This document shows positions 56,314-64,000 of a stretch of DNA of 64,000 bases, one piece after another. The notes under the pieces were generated by a model. That model was given only the letters and a program-made list of their open reading frames with translations, was not told the DNA's origin and ran no database searches. The DNA is from RYN-230 sp963834705. Lineage in GTDB: Bacteria; Actinomycetota; Actinomycetes; Streptosporangiales; Streptosporangiaceae. The DNA is taken from assembly GCA_963834705.1 (NCBI GenBank), contig CAWICV010000001.1:1736001-1800000 (forward strand), read 5' to 3'. A program made the position numbers and the translations under genes. Position 1 is the first letter of the stretch, and the number at the start of each line of letters is the position of its first letter.

Positions 56314-57495
56314 CTACGCGATCCTGTCTTTGAGGTCGCCGATGGCGGCGACCGGTCCGGGGTCCACCCCGGTGGCGATACCCAGGTATACCGCCGCATA
56401 GTCGGCCAGGTGGACCAGGCTGGCCAGCCGGTGCAGCGGCCGGTCTCCCTCGGCGGCCAGCTCGCTGACCTCGATGCCGCGCCGCCCGGCCAGTTCCGCG
56501 GACACTTCACGGCGCCGGGCCACCTGCGGGTGCTCGGCGGTGTCCCGCATGATGACCAGCCGCAGCGGCACCGGCGGCCCCGGTTCCTCGTCCTCGTCCA
56601 GCCCGGGCTCGTCCAGCACCGGGGCGGCCAGCACGGGGTCGGCCAGCACCGTGTGGCTGCTGGCTGGCCAGGGCGCGAACGGGCCGTCGAAGGTGACCAC
56701 CTGGTTGTGGTTGGCCTCCGGCAGCACTCCGTGCACCGCCGGGTACTTGGCGTCCTCGTTGAGCTGGCAGGCGAAGCGGAGCGCAGCCATGCCGGCCAGC
56801 GGCGAGCTGCCCCAGATCAGCGGCAGCGCGCCGGCCAAGTCCAGGGCCAGCGTCTTGGCCGGGTTGACGAACGCCTCGCTGTCCGGGCGGCACAGGTGGG
56901 AGATCCGCTCCAGGGTCTGCGCGGTCGCCTCGAACTCGGCCGCCGTCACCTCAGCCAGGCCGAGTTGGTCCGCGATCACCAGCAGCGGCACGGACAGGCC
57001 CCACAGGCCGGCCCGGTCCATGCCGGGCCGTTCGATCGGCACGTACGGCGCGTGCGCCTGCTCGGCGATCAGGGCCAGCGGGGTGCGGTCCGCGCCCACC
57101 GCGGCCAGCGGGCAGCCGCGGCGCGCCGCCTCGGCCGCTACCGCTAGCGTCTCCTCGGCCGACCCAGAGCTGGACACCGCGAGGACCAGGTCAGCCGCGC
57201 CCACCCAGCCGGGCAACTGGTAGTCGTGCACGACGACGACCGGGATGGCGCACCCCGGGCCGCATACCGCCTTGAGCACCTCACCCGCCAGCCCGGACCC
57301 GCCCATGCCGCAGGCCACGATGGCCCGCGGCCGGCCGGACGTCACCACCGGGGACAGGTCCGCCTCTTCGGTGGCGCGCAGCGCCCGGCGGATCTGGGCG
57401 GCGGCCGAGGCGACGTGCCGGAGCATGCCGCTGGGGTCGGCCGCCTCCAGCTGCGGAACTGAGTCCAGGCGGTCAGCGGCGGCCGCGGGCGTCAT
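56314..57495 (-). CDS. SIS-domain phosphoglucose/phosphomannose isomerase
   Basis: A 393-residue protein of the bifunctional PGI/PMI type. The ATG at 57495 overlaps the Trm112-like stop by four bases. The SIS domains are at about 60-190 (IVACGMGGSGLAGEVLKAV, VLAVSSSGSAEETLAVAAEA, LAAVGADRTPL) and 215-380. PLIWGSSPLAGMAALRFACQLNEDAKYPAVHGVLPEANHNQVVTFDG is the signature of the bact-PGI_C domain, with the catalytic glutamate and histidine. It would feed mannose-6-phosphate to ManB for GDP-mannose and mannolipid or glycoprotein synthesis. Order matches Rv3256c-Rv3257c. Confidence 0.93.
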   Translation of the reverse strand: MTPAAAADRLDSVPQLEAADPSGMLRHVASAAAQIRRALRATEEADLSPVVTSGRPRAIVACGMGGSGLAGEVLKAVCGPGCAIPVVVVHDYQLPGWVGAADLVLAVSSSGSAEETLAVAAEAARRGCPLAAVGADRTPLALIAEQAHAPYVPIERPGMDRAGLWGLSVPLLVIADQLGLAEVTAAEFEATAQTLERISHLCRPDSEAFVNPAKTLALDLAGALPLIWGSSPLAGMAALRFACQLNEDAKYPAVHGVLPEANHNQVVTFDGPFAPWPASSHTVLADPVLAAPVLDEPGLDEDEEPGPPVPLRLVIMRDTAEHPQVARRREVSAELAGRRGIEVSELAAEGDRPLHRLASLVHLADYAAVYLGIATGVDPGPVAAIGDLKDRIA

Positions 57496-57677
57496 GAACC
57501 CGTCGCGGGCCGTCGCGCCTCGTCCACCAGCAGCACCGGTATGTCGTCGCGGACCGGATAGGCCAGGCCGCAGTCCGGATTGGTGCAGATCAGCTCGCTG
57601 GCTGCCTCGTCGGCACGCAACGGCGCGTGGCACTGCGGGCAGGCCAGTATTTCGAGCAGCCAGTCGTCGATCTTCAC
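57492..57677 (-). CDS. Trm112-family zinc-binding protein
   Basis: A 61-residue protein: DDWLLEILACPQCHAPL, LICTNPDCGLAYPVRDDIPVLL. The CPQC and CTNPDC cysteines form a zinc site. Eukaryotic Trm112 activates methyltransferases; the bacterial homologs are poorly studied. Its position between manB and the isomerase is conserved in actinomycetes. Confidence 0.92.
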   Translation of the reverse strand: MKIDDWLLEILACPQCHAPLRADEAASELICTNPDCGLAYPVRDDIPVLLVDEARRPATGS

Positions 57678-57716
57678 AGCGCCTCCCGGCGGTTGTCCGC
57701 GGCCGTGCCTGGCCAG

Positions 57717-59072
57717 TTACCCGGGCTGGCCCCGCACCATGCCCAGCACCTCGTCACGCAGCCTGAGCATAGTGGCCTCGTCGGCGGCCTCCGCGTTCAG
57801 CCGGAGCAGCGGCTCGGTGTTCGACGGCCGCAGGTTGAACCACCACCCGTCGCCGGTGATGGTCAGCCCATCCAGATCGTCGGCGCTGGTCCCGGGGCGG
57901 CGGGTGAACTCCGCCCGGACCTGGGCGGTCGCCGCGGCCTGGTCGGCTACCTCGCTGTTGATCTCGCCGGAGGCGGCATACCGGGAGTACCCGGCCAGCA
58001 GCTGGGACAGCGGGGCGTCCTGGCCACCGAGCGCGGCCAGCACGTGCAGCGCGGCCAGCATGCCGGAGTCGGCGAACCAGAAGTCGCGGAAGTAGAAGTG
58101 CCCGGAGTGCTCGCCGCCGAATATGGCGCCGGTCTCGGCCATCCGGGCCTTGATGAACGAATGGCCGACCCGGGTGCGCACCGCCGTGCCGTCCTGCTCG
58201 GCGATGATCTCCGGCACCGCCTGCGAGGTAATCAGGTTGTGGATCACCGTGGCGCCGGGTTCCCGGGCCAGCTCGCGGACCGCGATGAGTGCGGTGAGCA
58301 CGGACGGCGAGACGGGGTGCCCGCGCTCGTCGACCACGAAGCAGCGGTCCGCGTCGCCGTCGAACGCCAGCCCGATGTCGGCCCCGGAGTCGAGCACCGC
58401 ACGCTGCAGGTCGCGCAGGTTCTCTGGCTCGATGGGGTTGGCCTCGTGGTGCGGGAAGGTGCCGTCCAGCTCGAAGTACAGCGGCACCAGGGTGAGCGGC
58501 AGGCCCTCGAACACCTTGGGCACGGTGTGCCCGGCCATCCCGTTGCCCGCGTCCACCGCGACCGTGAGCGGCCGGATGGCGGACACATCGACCAGCGTCT
58601 TGAGATGGTCCGCGTACCCGGACAGCAGATCGCGCTCGGTGATCGTGCCGGCCGGCCCGCCGGTGCTGGGCACCCCGGCCGCCGCCATGTCGCGCAGCTC
58701 GGTCAGCCCAGTGTCCGCGCCCACCGGGCGGGCGCCCTCCCGGCACAGCTTGATGCCGTTGTACTTGGCCGGGTTATGGCTGGCGGTGATCATCGCGCCG
58801 GGGATGCCGAGCGCGCCGCTGGCGTAGTACAGCATGTCGGTGGAGCCCAGGCCGCCCTCGATCACGTCCGCGCCCTGGGCGGCGGCACCGCGGCCGAACG
58901 CCTCGGCCAGCGGCGCCGATGAGGTGCGCATGTCGTGCACGATGACCACGCTGCGCGCCCCGGTCAGCCGGGCAAACGCGGCGCCCACCGACTCCGCGAC
59001 CTGCTCGTCGAGCTCGTCCGGGACGATGCCGCGGATGTCATAGGCCTTGAAGATCTTCTGGTAGTCGCCCAC
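57717..59072 (-). CDS. manB: Phosphomannomutase/phosphoglucomutase ManB
   Basis: A 451-residue alpha-D-phosphohexomutase. FKAYDIRGIVPDELDE starts domain 1. The catalytic phosphoserine is in AMITASHNPAKYNGIK near 100. The metal loop is IGLAFDGDADRCFVVDE near 245, the sugar loop FGGEHSGHFYFRDF near 325 and the phosphate loop RPSNTEPLLRLN near 425. It converts mannose-6-phosphate to mannose-1-phosphate for GDP-mannose. The GTG start (59072) is followed downstream by the Trm112-like, isomerase and CDF genes on the same strand. Confidence 0.96.
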   Translation of the reverse strand: MGDYQKIFKAYDIRGIVPDELDEQVAESVGAAFARLTGARSVVIVHDMRTSSAPLAEAFGRGAAAQGADVIEGGLGSTDMLYYASGALGIPGAMITASHNPAKYNGIKLCREGARPVGADTGLTELRDMAAAGVPSTGGPAGTITERDLLSGYADHLKTLVDVSAIRPLTVAVDAGNGMAGHTVPKVFEGLPLTLVPLYFELDGTFPHHEANPIEPENLRDLQRAVLDSGADIGLAFDGDADRCFVVDERGHPVSPSVLTALIAVRELAREPGATVIHNLITSQAVPEIIAEQDGTAVRTRVGHSFIKARMAETGAIFGGEHSGHFYFRDFWFADSGMLAALHVLAALGGQDAPLSQLLAGYSRYAASGEINSEVADQAAATAQVRAEFTRRPGTSADDLDGLTITGDGWWFNLRPSNTEPLLRLNAEAADEATMLRLRDEVLGMVRGQPG

Positions 59073-59204
59073 TGAGCGTCTGCCTCCCGTGCCTGTAGCT
59101 GCCCCATCATGCGGGCCGGGCCTGGTTACCGGCCGAACAATGCCGTGGCCAGCGCCGCCTCGCCGAGTTCTTGGTCCGATGTTGAGATACGCGAGCCTAC
59201 CCGG

Positions 59205-59567
59205 CTAGCGCATCCGGTCCGGGCCGTCCGGCGCGGAGCGCAGCACCCGCAAGTGACCCCGCCGGCCGACCTCGACACCCTGGCCCACCGGTTCGGCGGC
59301 GGGCGGTAGCCCGGCCTCGCGGACCGCGTTGGCCAGCGCCTCCAGGTCGTCCACTTCGGCCGGGGCCGGGTCCACCGGCAGCCGGACCACTTCCCAGCCA
59401 CGCGGCGCGGTCAGCCGGTCAGCGTGCGCCGAGCACAGGTCGTAGCAGTGCGGCTCGACGTAGGCGGCCAGCGGGCCGAGCACCGCGGTGGAGTCCCGGT
59501 AGACGTAGGTCAGGGTGTACACCGCCGGGTGCTTGCACGTGGGCCGGGAGCAACGTCGGGGAGTCAT
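59205..59567 (-). CDS. DUF3499 family protein
   Basis: A 120-residue protein from the ATG at 59567 (MTPRRCSRPTCKHPAVYTLTYVYRDSTAVLGPLA). HCYDLCSAHADRLTAPRGWEVVRL follows. The paired cysteines and histidines (CSRPTC, HCYDLCSAH) suggest a zinc-binding treble-clef. This is the Rv3258c family, found only in actinobacteria and always near manB and the metallopeptidase-like gene. Function is unknown. Upstream in-frame starts as far as 59819 are not supported by similarity. Confidence 0.92.
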   Translation of the reverse strand: MTPRRCSRPTCKHPAVYTLTYVYRDSTAVLGPLAAYVEPHCYDLCSAHADRLTAPRGWEVVRLPVDPAPAEVDDLEALANAVREAGLPPAAEPVGQGVEVGRRGHLRVLRSAPDGPDRMR

Positions 59568-59701
59568 CGCAGCGCCCTGCGGACGGCGCCGGACGGGTTC
59601 GCGGCGTGGCGATGCGACCGGCCCGGGGAGGAGGGGTCTCGTGCATCGCTCACAACGGCTGACCGTACCCATCCGCGGGCGGTAACGCCACCACCCGGGG
59701 C

Positions 59702-59808
59702 ACACTGCGCGATCGTGTCTCGCCGGCGGCCCGTTTTGCCGCCCAGCGCGGTCATCCTGGCCTGCCGGGAACCCCGTTTCGGCACATGGCTCGGGGACAC
59801 TGCGCGAT
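59702..59808. promoter_or_regulatory. Direct repeat ACACTGCGCGAT in a divergent promoter gap
   Basis: The 12-base motif occurs at 59702-59713 and 59797-59808, 95 bases apart (about nine helical turns), each after a run of Gs. The gap separates DUF3499 and the metallopeptidase-like gene, which diverge. The repeats may be matched promoter elements or activator sites. Confidence 0.4.
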
Positions 59809-59821
59809 ACGCTCGGCAACT

Positions 59822-60289
59822 GTGCGTACCGGCGGTGACGACAGTGCGGGCCGTCCGCGGGTCAGGCGGCGGGACCGGCACGGTCGCGGGCTGCGCGGGA
59901 TGCTGGCCCCGCCCGGGGTGCCGCTGCACCGGAGCCGGTCGGAACGTTTCGATGAGCTCATCCTGGAGGCGGTGGCCCGGCTGGAGCCGCGCTGGGACGC
60001 TCAGCTGTCCGGGGTGGAGTTCGCGGTCGAGGAGATCCCCCGGCCCGGGCTGCCCGGGGCGCTGACCGAGGGCGTCCCGCTGGCCCGGCTGGATCCGGGC
60101 TCGCCCGGGGCGGGCGGCCCGGCGGCCCGGCCGCCGCGGATCGTGGTGTACCGGCGGCCGCTGTCCGCCCGGGCGGACAGCGAGGATGAGCTGGGCGAGC
60201 TGATCTTCGAGGTGATCGTGGAAGAGTTCGCCCGGCTGCTCGGTGTGGACCCGGAGGAGATCGATCCCGGCTACGCCACCGGCGACTGA
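59822..60289 (+). CDS. Metallopeptidase-family (Rv3259-like) protein lacking HExxH
   Basis: About 155 residues from the GTG at 59822. The N-terminus has RDRHGRGLRGMLAPPGVPLHRSRSERFDELILEAVARLEPRW, typical of the DUF1025/zincin-like family next to DUF3499. GVEFAVEEIP and PPRIVVYRRPLSARA follow. Where peptidases of this family have HExxH, this reads LIFEVIVEEFARLLGVDPEEIDPGY, without histidines. It is therefore unlikely to be a zinc peptidase. The start has no ribosome binding site, so the mRNA may be leaderless. Confidence 0.85.
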   Translation: MRTGGDDSAGRPRVRRRDRHGRGLRGMLAPPGVPLHRSRSERFDELILEAVARLEPRWDAQLSGVEFAVEEIPRPGLPGALTEGVPLARLDPGSPGAGGPAARPPRIVVYRRPLSARADSEDELGELIFEVIVEEFARLLGVDPEEIDPGYATGD

Positions 60290-60303
60290 CCCGGATTGGG
60301 TGC

Positions 60304-61926
60304 TCAGGGGGAAGCGGTGATGGCGGCCTGGTGTACCGGCGGCAGCGGCACCGTAGTCAGCGCGCTGGCCACCGGGAGCATGGCCTGCAGCGCGGCACCG
60401 GCCCCGTTACCCATGATCACCCGGCCGGCATACACCGGCCCGGAACCGGCTTGCGGCGTGATCACCACCGCAAACGGGCTGCCCCGCGGGGCGCCGCGGA
60501 TCGCGCGCAGCGTGACCACGGCGCTCTTGCCCGCCGCGACCGTGACGTCCTGGGTCTGCCGGCTGGCTGACCCGGCCGAGGCGACCTCGGCCACGCTGAC
60601 CCGGGCCGCGCCATGCGGGGCGGACAGCACCAGCGTGGAGGACCGGCCCAGCCCGGTCAGATTGTCCGCGACCACACCCTGCTCCTCGAGGGCGGGCGCC
60701 GCCGCGGTGAACGCGCCCAGCGCTCCCCCGCCGCCGGGGATCAGCACCGCCGCGGTGATCGGCGTGTTGGCGGTCAGCCGGAGCGCGGCCGGGATTCCGC
60801 CCAGCGACGGCACGGTGATCTCGGCCGCGGACCCGCCGGGCAGGTCGATCCCGCTGGCCCCGGTCGGCTGGTAGCTGCCCCGTGAGGTCACGGCGGTGAC
60901 CTGGACGGTGGCGTCCTTCACCCCGGGCACCGCGACGTACAGCTCCCGGGTGCCAGCCACCCCGGGCAGCCCGGGGATGACCAGGTGCCTGGCGGGCGTC
61001 TGCGCGGCGGGCAGCCAGGTGCCCTGGCCGCCCGCGGTGCTCTCCTCGACAGCCGCCGCGACCTGGCCCACGCTGGTCCGCACGTGCAGCGCGATGGCCC
61101 GGGAGTTGCGCAGCGTACTGGCCAGCGACTGCACGATCATGCCGTGCGGCGGCACGCTGATCCCGGTGTCGGTGGCCTCCTGGAGCGGCCCGGCATCGGT
61201 GGAGATGTCCACCGCCACGTCGGCCACCTGGCTGCCCGCGTTCATCAAGTACAGCTGGATCCGGACGGCGGTGCGCTGGCCCGGCCCGGTGAACCAGAAG
61301 TTGGTCCCCGGGCTGGTGCAGGCGGCCGTGGGCAGGCTGCCCGCGCTGGTCTGCTCCGCCTCCAGGCCCTGGGCGAGGGCGCCGCTGGCCTGGATGACCA
61401 CGCCGCCGCTGACCGCGGTGGAGGCCAGCGCGCTGCTCGGCTGGGCCGGCTTCGTCTGCTGCTGTGTCCCGGTCTTCTTCTTGGTCCCGGTGGTGCCCTG
61501 CTTGGTCCCGCTGGTCCCGCCCGTCCCGGTCTTGGCCGGGGCCGTATTGCGAGCCGGGACCCGGTCCACGGCCACCTGGGCCAGCCGCGGCACCCCGGGC
61601 TGAGTGACGCTCAGCACCCGCGAGCCGGCCGCCGCACTGCCAGTGCCGGTCAGCCGGGTCACGTTCAGCGCGGCGCCGGACGGCCCGGATCCCCCGGCGG
61701 CCGGGGAGGTCATCACAGCGATGCCGCCGCCGGGGCTGGTGGTGGTGCCTGGGGCAGGGCAGACCCGCTGCACCGAACTGACCGCTGCCAGCCGCGGCGC
61801 CTTCGACGCCGACCCGGCGCTGAGCGCCATGCTGTGCCGCAGCCCGGCCAGCCCGTACACCGCACCGAGCAGCACCAGCACGATGGCCGCGGCCAGGAAC
61901 CGGCTGCCGCGCAGGTTCCTCACCAC
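60304..61926 (-). CDS. DUF5719 secreted/membrane-anchored protein
   Basis: A 540-residue protein. One N-terminal helix (FLAAAIVLVLLGAVYGLAGL) anchors it. A threonine-, lysine- and glycine-rich linker (about 130-165, with KTGTGGTSGTKQG) is followed by repeated beta-sandwich-like modules (FWFTGPGQRTAVRIQLYLMNAGSQVADVAVDI, GMIVQSLASTLRNSRAIALHV). This fits DUF5719 of actinobacteria, normally next to the large glycosyltransferase upstream. It overlaps that gene's stop by seven bases. It may be an accessory extracellular subunit of the glycosyltransferase. Function unproven. Confidence 0.88.
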   Translation of the reverse strand: MVRNLRGSRFLAAAIVLVLLGAVYGLAGLRHSMALSAGSASKAPRLAAVSSVQRVCPAPGTTTSPGGGIAVMTSPAAGGSGPSGAALNVTRLTGTGSAAAGSRVLSVTQPGVPRLAQVAVDRVPARNTAPAKTGTGGTSGTKQGTTGTKKKTGTQQQTKPAQPSSALASTAVSGGVVIQASGALAQGLEAEQTSAGSLPTAACTSPGTNFWFTGPGQRTAVRIQLYLMNAGSQVADVAVDISTDAGPLQEATDTGISVPPHGMIVQSLASTLRNSRAIALHVRTSVGQVAAAVEESTAGGQGTWLPAAQTPARHLVIPGLPGVAGTRELYVAVPGVKDATVQVTAVTSRGSYQPTGASGIDLPGGSAAEITVPSLGGIPAALRLTANTPITAAVLIPGGGGALGAFTAAAPALEEQGVVADNLTGLGRSSTLVLSAPHGAARVSVAEVASAGSASRQTQDVTVAAGKSAVVTLRAIRGAPRGSPFAVVITPQAGSGPVYAGRVIMGNGAGAALQAMLPVASALTTVPLPPVHQAAITASP

Positions 61927-64000
61927 TCAGCCTCCCCGGGCTCGTCCCGGGCCTCGCCGCCCCACGCCGCGGGCACTCCCCCAGCATCCTCGTCGTCCTG
62001 GGCCGGGTCCTCCCGGCGGCCCGGGTAGCCGCCCAGCTCGGAGTAGCCGCCGCTGTCGCCGTACCGGCCGGCGCCGGGGTAACCGCCCTGGTCCGGGTAG
62101 CCACCGGTGTCCCGGCGGGCCCGTCGGCCAGTGCCGCCCCCGGACACGCCCGGGGCATCCGGCGGCAGCGGCGCGAGAGCGTCGCCGCCGCCCGGGTAGC
62201 CGCTGGAGCCGCTGCCGGGGTAACCCGGGTCCGGATAGTCAGCACCTCGGTAGCCAGGATCCGGGTAAGCGGCCAAGCCACCGCCGGTCCCGCCCGGGGC
62301 GCCGCGCCGCGGCGGCGGGAGCACGTCGTCGTCGCCGGGCAGCCGTCCCCGGCTCACGTGCCGGCCGCCGCTCCCCCGGGAGTGTCCGCTACGGTCCGCG
62401 CCGGGATACCGGCCGCCGCGGCCCGCCGGGTAGCCGCGGCCCGGCTCGGCCGGGTAGCCGCCGCTGGCCCCGGCGCGCTCCCTCCGGCCCCGCCGGACCG
62501 GGTACGCGCCGCTGGATTCGCCCGGGTAGCCACCCGCCGGATGCCCGCCGCTGGACTCGCCCGGGTAGCCACCCGCCGGATACCCGCCGCTTGACTCGAC
62601 CGGATAGCCGCGCGCCGGGTACCCGCCGTTCGGCTCGTCCGCGTACCGGCGGCCCGGCCGGGCCGGGTACCCGCCGCTGGACTCATCCAGGTAGTCCGGC
62701 ACCGGGTACCCCCCGCTGGGGTCGTCGTCCGCGTACCGGCGGCCCGGCTGCGCGGGATACCCGCCGCTCCGCTCAGCCGGGTAGCCGTGGACCGGGTACC
62801 CGCCGCTGGGGTCATCGGCGTACCGCTGGCCCGGCTGCGCCGGGTAGCCGCCGCTGTCCGGCACCGGATACCCGCCACTGTCCGGCACCGGATACCCGCC
62901 ACTGTCCGGCACCGGGTACCCGCCACTGTCCGGCACCGGGTACCCGCCACTGTCCGGCACCGGATACCCGCCACTGTCCGGCACCGGATACCCGCCACTG
63001 TCCGGCACCGGATACCCGCCACTGTCCGGCACCGGATACCCGCCACTGTCCGGCACCGGATACCCGCCACTGTCCGGCACCGGATACCCGCCGCTGTCCT
63101 GTTTCAGGTAGCCGCGGCCGACTGGGCCGGGATAGCCGGCCGCCGGGTACCGCCCGGCGGGATCCGGCTGACTGGGCACCGGCTGGCCCGCCGCCCGCCC
63201 GGACCGCGCCGGTGACCCGCGCCCGGCCTGGTCCGGCGCGTCCGCTTCGGCTGCCTTCCCGCCCCGGCGGAAGAGGCGCCGCTTGCTCCGCCCGTCGCCC
63301 GGGTCCTGCGCCGGTCCGCTCTGATCCCCGCCACCGCCGGCCGCACCGGCGGACGCCGCGGCCGCGGCGCGGGTACCGCGCCCGGCGGTCATCGCCCGGC
63401 TGGCCGCACTCCGGCCGAGCAGGCCGGTGCTGGCCACGGCCGTGCTGGCGCGACGGCCACCAGCCGCTCCCGCCTCGGCCTCATCAGCCGCCGCGCTAGC
63501 CAGCACGGTGGTCGCCTGCCCGGCATCCGCCCCAGCCCCGCGGCCGGCCGTGGCGGGCTCTGGCGGGCCCCCGGCCAGCACGCCCACCGGGACGTCCGCC
63601 GGCCGGCCCCGGCCGCCATCCCGCCGTTCCCGGCCGCCATCCCGCCGTTCCCGGCCGCCATCCCGCCGTTCCCGGCCGCCATCCCGCCGTTCCCGGCCGC
63701 CATCCCGCCGTTCCCGGCCGCCATCCCGCCGTTCCCGGCCGCCATCCCGGCGCTCGCGGCGGCCCGCGGGCGCAGCCGGGGCGGCCGCACCGCTCTCCGC
63801 CGGCACCCGGGTGCCGGGCAGCGCCAGCGCCGCCACGACCAGGAAGGCCAGCGCTTCCAGCGCCACGATCAGGTCTCGGCCGAGCTGACTGTGCGAGACG
63901 GCCAGGGTGCCGCCACCGGACGGCAGCCGGAACGCCTGGGACCAGCCGTCCACCGGCGGCAGCGACTGCAGCGCGGTGCCGTTCAGCGTGGCCGACCAGC
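61920..64000 (-). CDS. C-terminal part of a large membrane glycosyltransferase (5' end beyond window)
   Basis: The frame is open to the window edge at 64000. The first visible residues WSATLNGTALQSLPPVDGWSQAF RLPSGGG are like the end of the extracellular domain of the ~1000-residue actinobacterial GT2-type membrane glycosyltransferases. One last helix follows (LIVALEALAFLVVAALALPG). The rest, about 640 residues, is a cytosolic low-complexity tail: seven ERRDGGR units, then basic and alanine-rich stretches, then a long Gly-Tyr-Pro region with ten PVPDSGGY units. The catalytic domain is outside the window, so enzyme class is inferred from the tail and from the DUF5719 neighbour. Confidence 0.75.
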   Translation of the reverse strand, partial: WSATLNGTALQSLPPVDGWSQAFRLPSGGGTLAVSHSQLGRDLIVALEALAFLVVAALALPGTRVPAESGAAAPAAPAGRRERRDGGRERRDGGRERRDGGRERRDGGRERRDGGRERRDGGRERRDGGRGRPADVPVGVLAGGPPEPATAGRGAGADAGQATTVLASAAADEAEAGAAGGRRASTAVASTGLLGRSAASRAMTAGRGTRAAAAASAGAAGGGGDQSGPAQDPGDGRSKRRLFRRGGKAAEADAPDQAGRGSPARSGRAAGQPVPSQPDPAGRYPAAGYPGPVGRGYLKQDSGGYPVPDSGGYPVPDSGGYPVPDSGGYPVPDSGGYPVPDSGGYPVPDSGGYPVPDSGGYPVPDSGGYPVPDSGGYPVPDSGGYPAQPGQRYADDPSGGYPVHGYPAERSGGYPAQPGRRYADDDPSGGYPVPDYLDESSGGYPARPGRRYADEPNGGYPARGYPVESSGGYPAGGYPGESSGGHPAGGYPGESSGAYPVRRGRRERAGASGGYPAEPGRGYPAGRGGRYPGADRSGHSRGSGGRHVSRGRLPGDDDVLPPPRRGAPGGTGGGLAAYPDPGYRGADYPDPGYPGSGSSGYPGGGDALAPLPPDAPGVSGGGTGRRARRDTGGYPDQGGYPGAGRYGDSGGYSELGGYPGRREDPAQDDEDAGGVPAAWGGEARDEPGEAEW
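62850..63100. repeat. Ten 24-bp tandem repeats (PVPDSGGY units)
   Basis: Ten near-identical 24-base units code PVPDSGGY on the minus strand in the tail of the glycosyltransferase. Differences are silent third-position changes (GGATAC/GGGTAC), so the protein repeat is under frame or sequence constraint or very recent. Confidence 0.95.
63605..63755. repeat. Seven 21-bp tandem repeats (ERRDGGR units)
   Basis: Seven copies of a 21-base unit beginning CGGCCGCCATCCCGCCGTTC code ERRDGGR on the minus strand, directly after the last membrane helix of the glycosyltransferase. The result is a strongly charged juxtamembrane stretch. Confidence 0.95.

Noticed and set aside
62850..63100. CRISPR-like regular repeats
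   Set aside because: The 24-base units are contiguous with no spacers and code an in-frame PVPDSGGY protein repeat.

Overview
This is a very GC-rich chromosomal window from an actinomycete. Lineage evidence is strong: mtnA-mtrA-mtrB-lpqB, hpf, secA, an AdnAB helicase-nuclease pair, moeZ, the ahcY locus, and a block of phosphomannomutase (manB), Trm112-like protein, SIS isomerase and DUF3499 protein, in an order like that around Mycobacterium tuberculosis Rv3198-Rv3259 and Streptomyces coelicolor SCO3005-SCO3035. A DUF574-type methyltransferase, F420-linked enzymes and a LpqB lipoprotein fit the same group. The sequence cannot name a genus; a Streptosporangiales or Streptomycetales-like soil actinomycete is my best guess.

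Positions 1-18,000 are accessory. They hold a candidate sulfolactate (C3-sulfonate) lyase operon suyAB with a FadR-type GntR regulator and a DinB-like protein. Diverging from it is a chimeric gene joining an SsuB/TauB-type ABC ATPase to the back half of a 2-hydroxyacid dehydrogenase. Two copies of the palindrome GGTCTGACC lie in the divergent gap. Next come an internally deleted MalY/PatB-type C-S lyase, a DUF574 methyltransferase, a TetR-ABC-ABC-permease exporter operon with a frameshifted permease, a frameshifted PHP metallohydrolase, two F420-family proteins, NudC, an M20 dipeptidase and a GT87-like membrane protein.

Positions 18,000-29,000 hold genome maintenance and cofactor genes: AdnB (frameshifted between helicase and nuclease), AdnA, an alkyltransferase-like protein, a mycosin-like S8 protease with its membrane partner, and MoeZ. 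Positions 29,000-43,000 hold the secretion/stress core: Rv3235-like protein, SecA, a YcaQ-type DNA glycosylase, a NarL-type regulator, HPF, LpqB, MtrB, MtrA and MtnA. Positions 43,000-51,700 are a MoxR-DUF58-DUF4129-DUF4350-SpoIIM-RDD membrane module. Positions 51,700-60,300 hold two tandem S-adenosylhomocysteinase-type genes (one with an altered active site), a MerR regulator, a cation transporter and the mannose-phosphate genes. The window ends in a DUF5719 secreted protein and the repeat-rich C-terminus of a large membrane glycosyltransferase.

Two themes recur. First, several genes are disrupted: one in-frame fusion, one internal deletion, four frameshifts and one gene remnant. This could be real decay or assembly error. 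Second, non-coding DNA is rich in structured repeats: a dispersed element with a compensatory base-pair change (29897 and 37201), another dispersed repeat (33697 and 55073), GC-rich hairpins and short tandem arrays. I saw no tRNA, rRNA, CRISPR array or insertion sequence.
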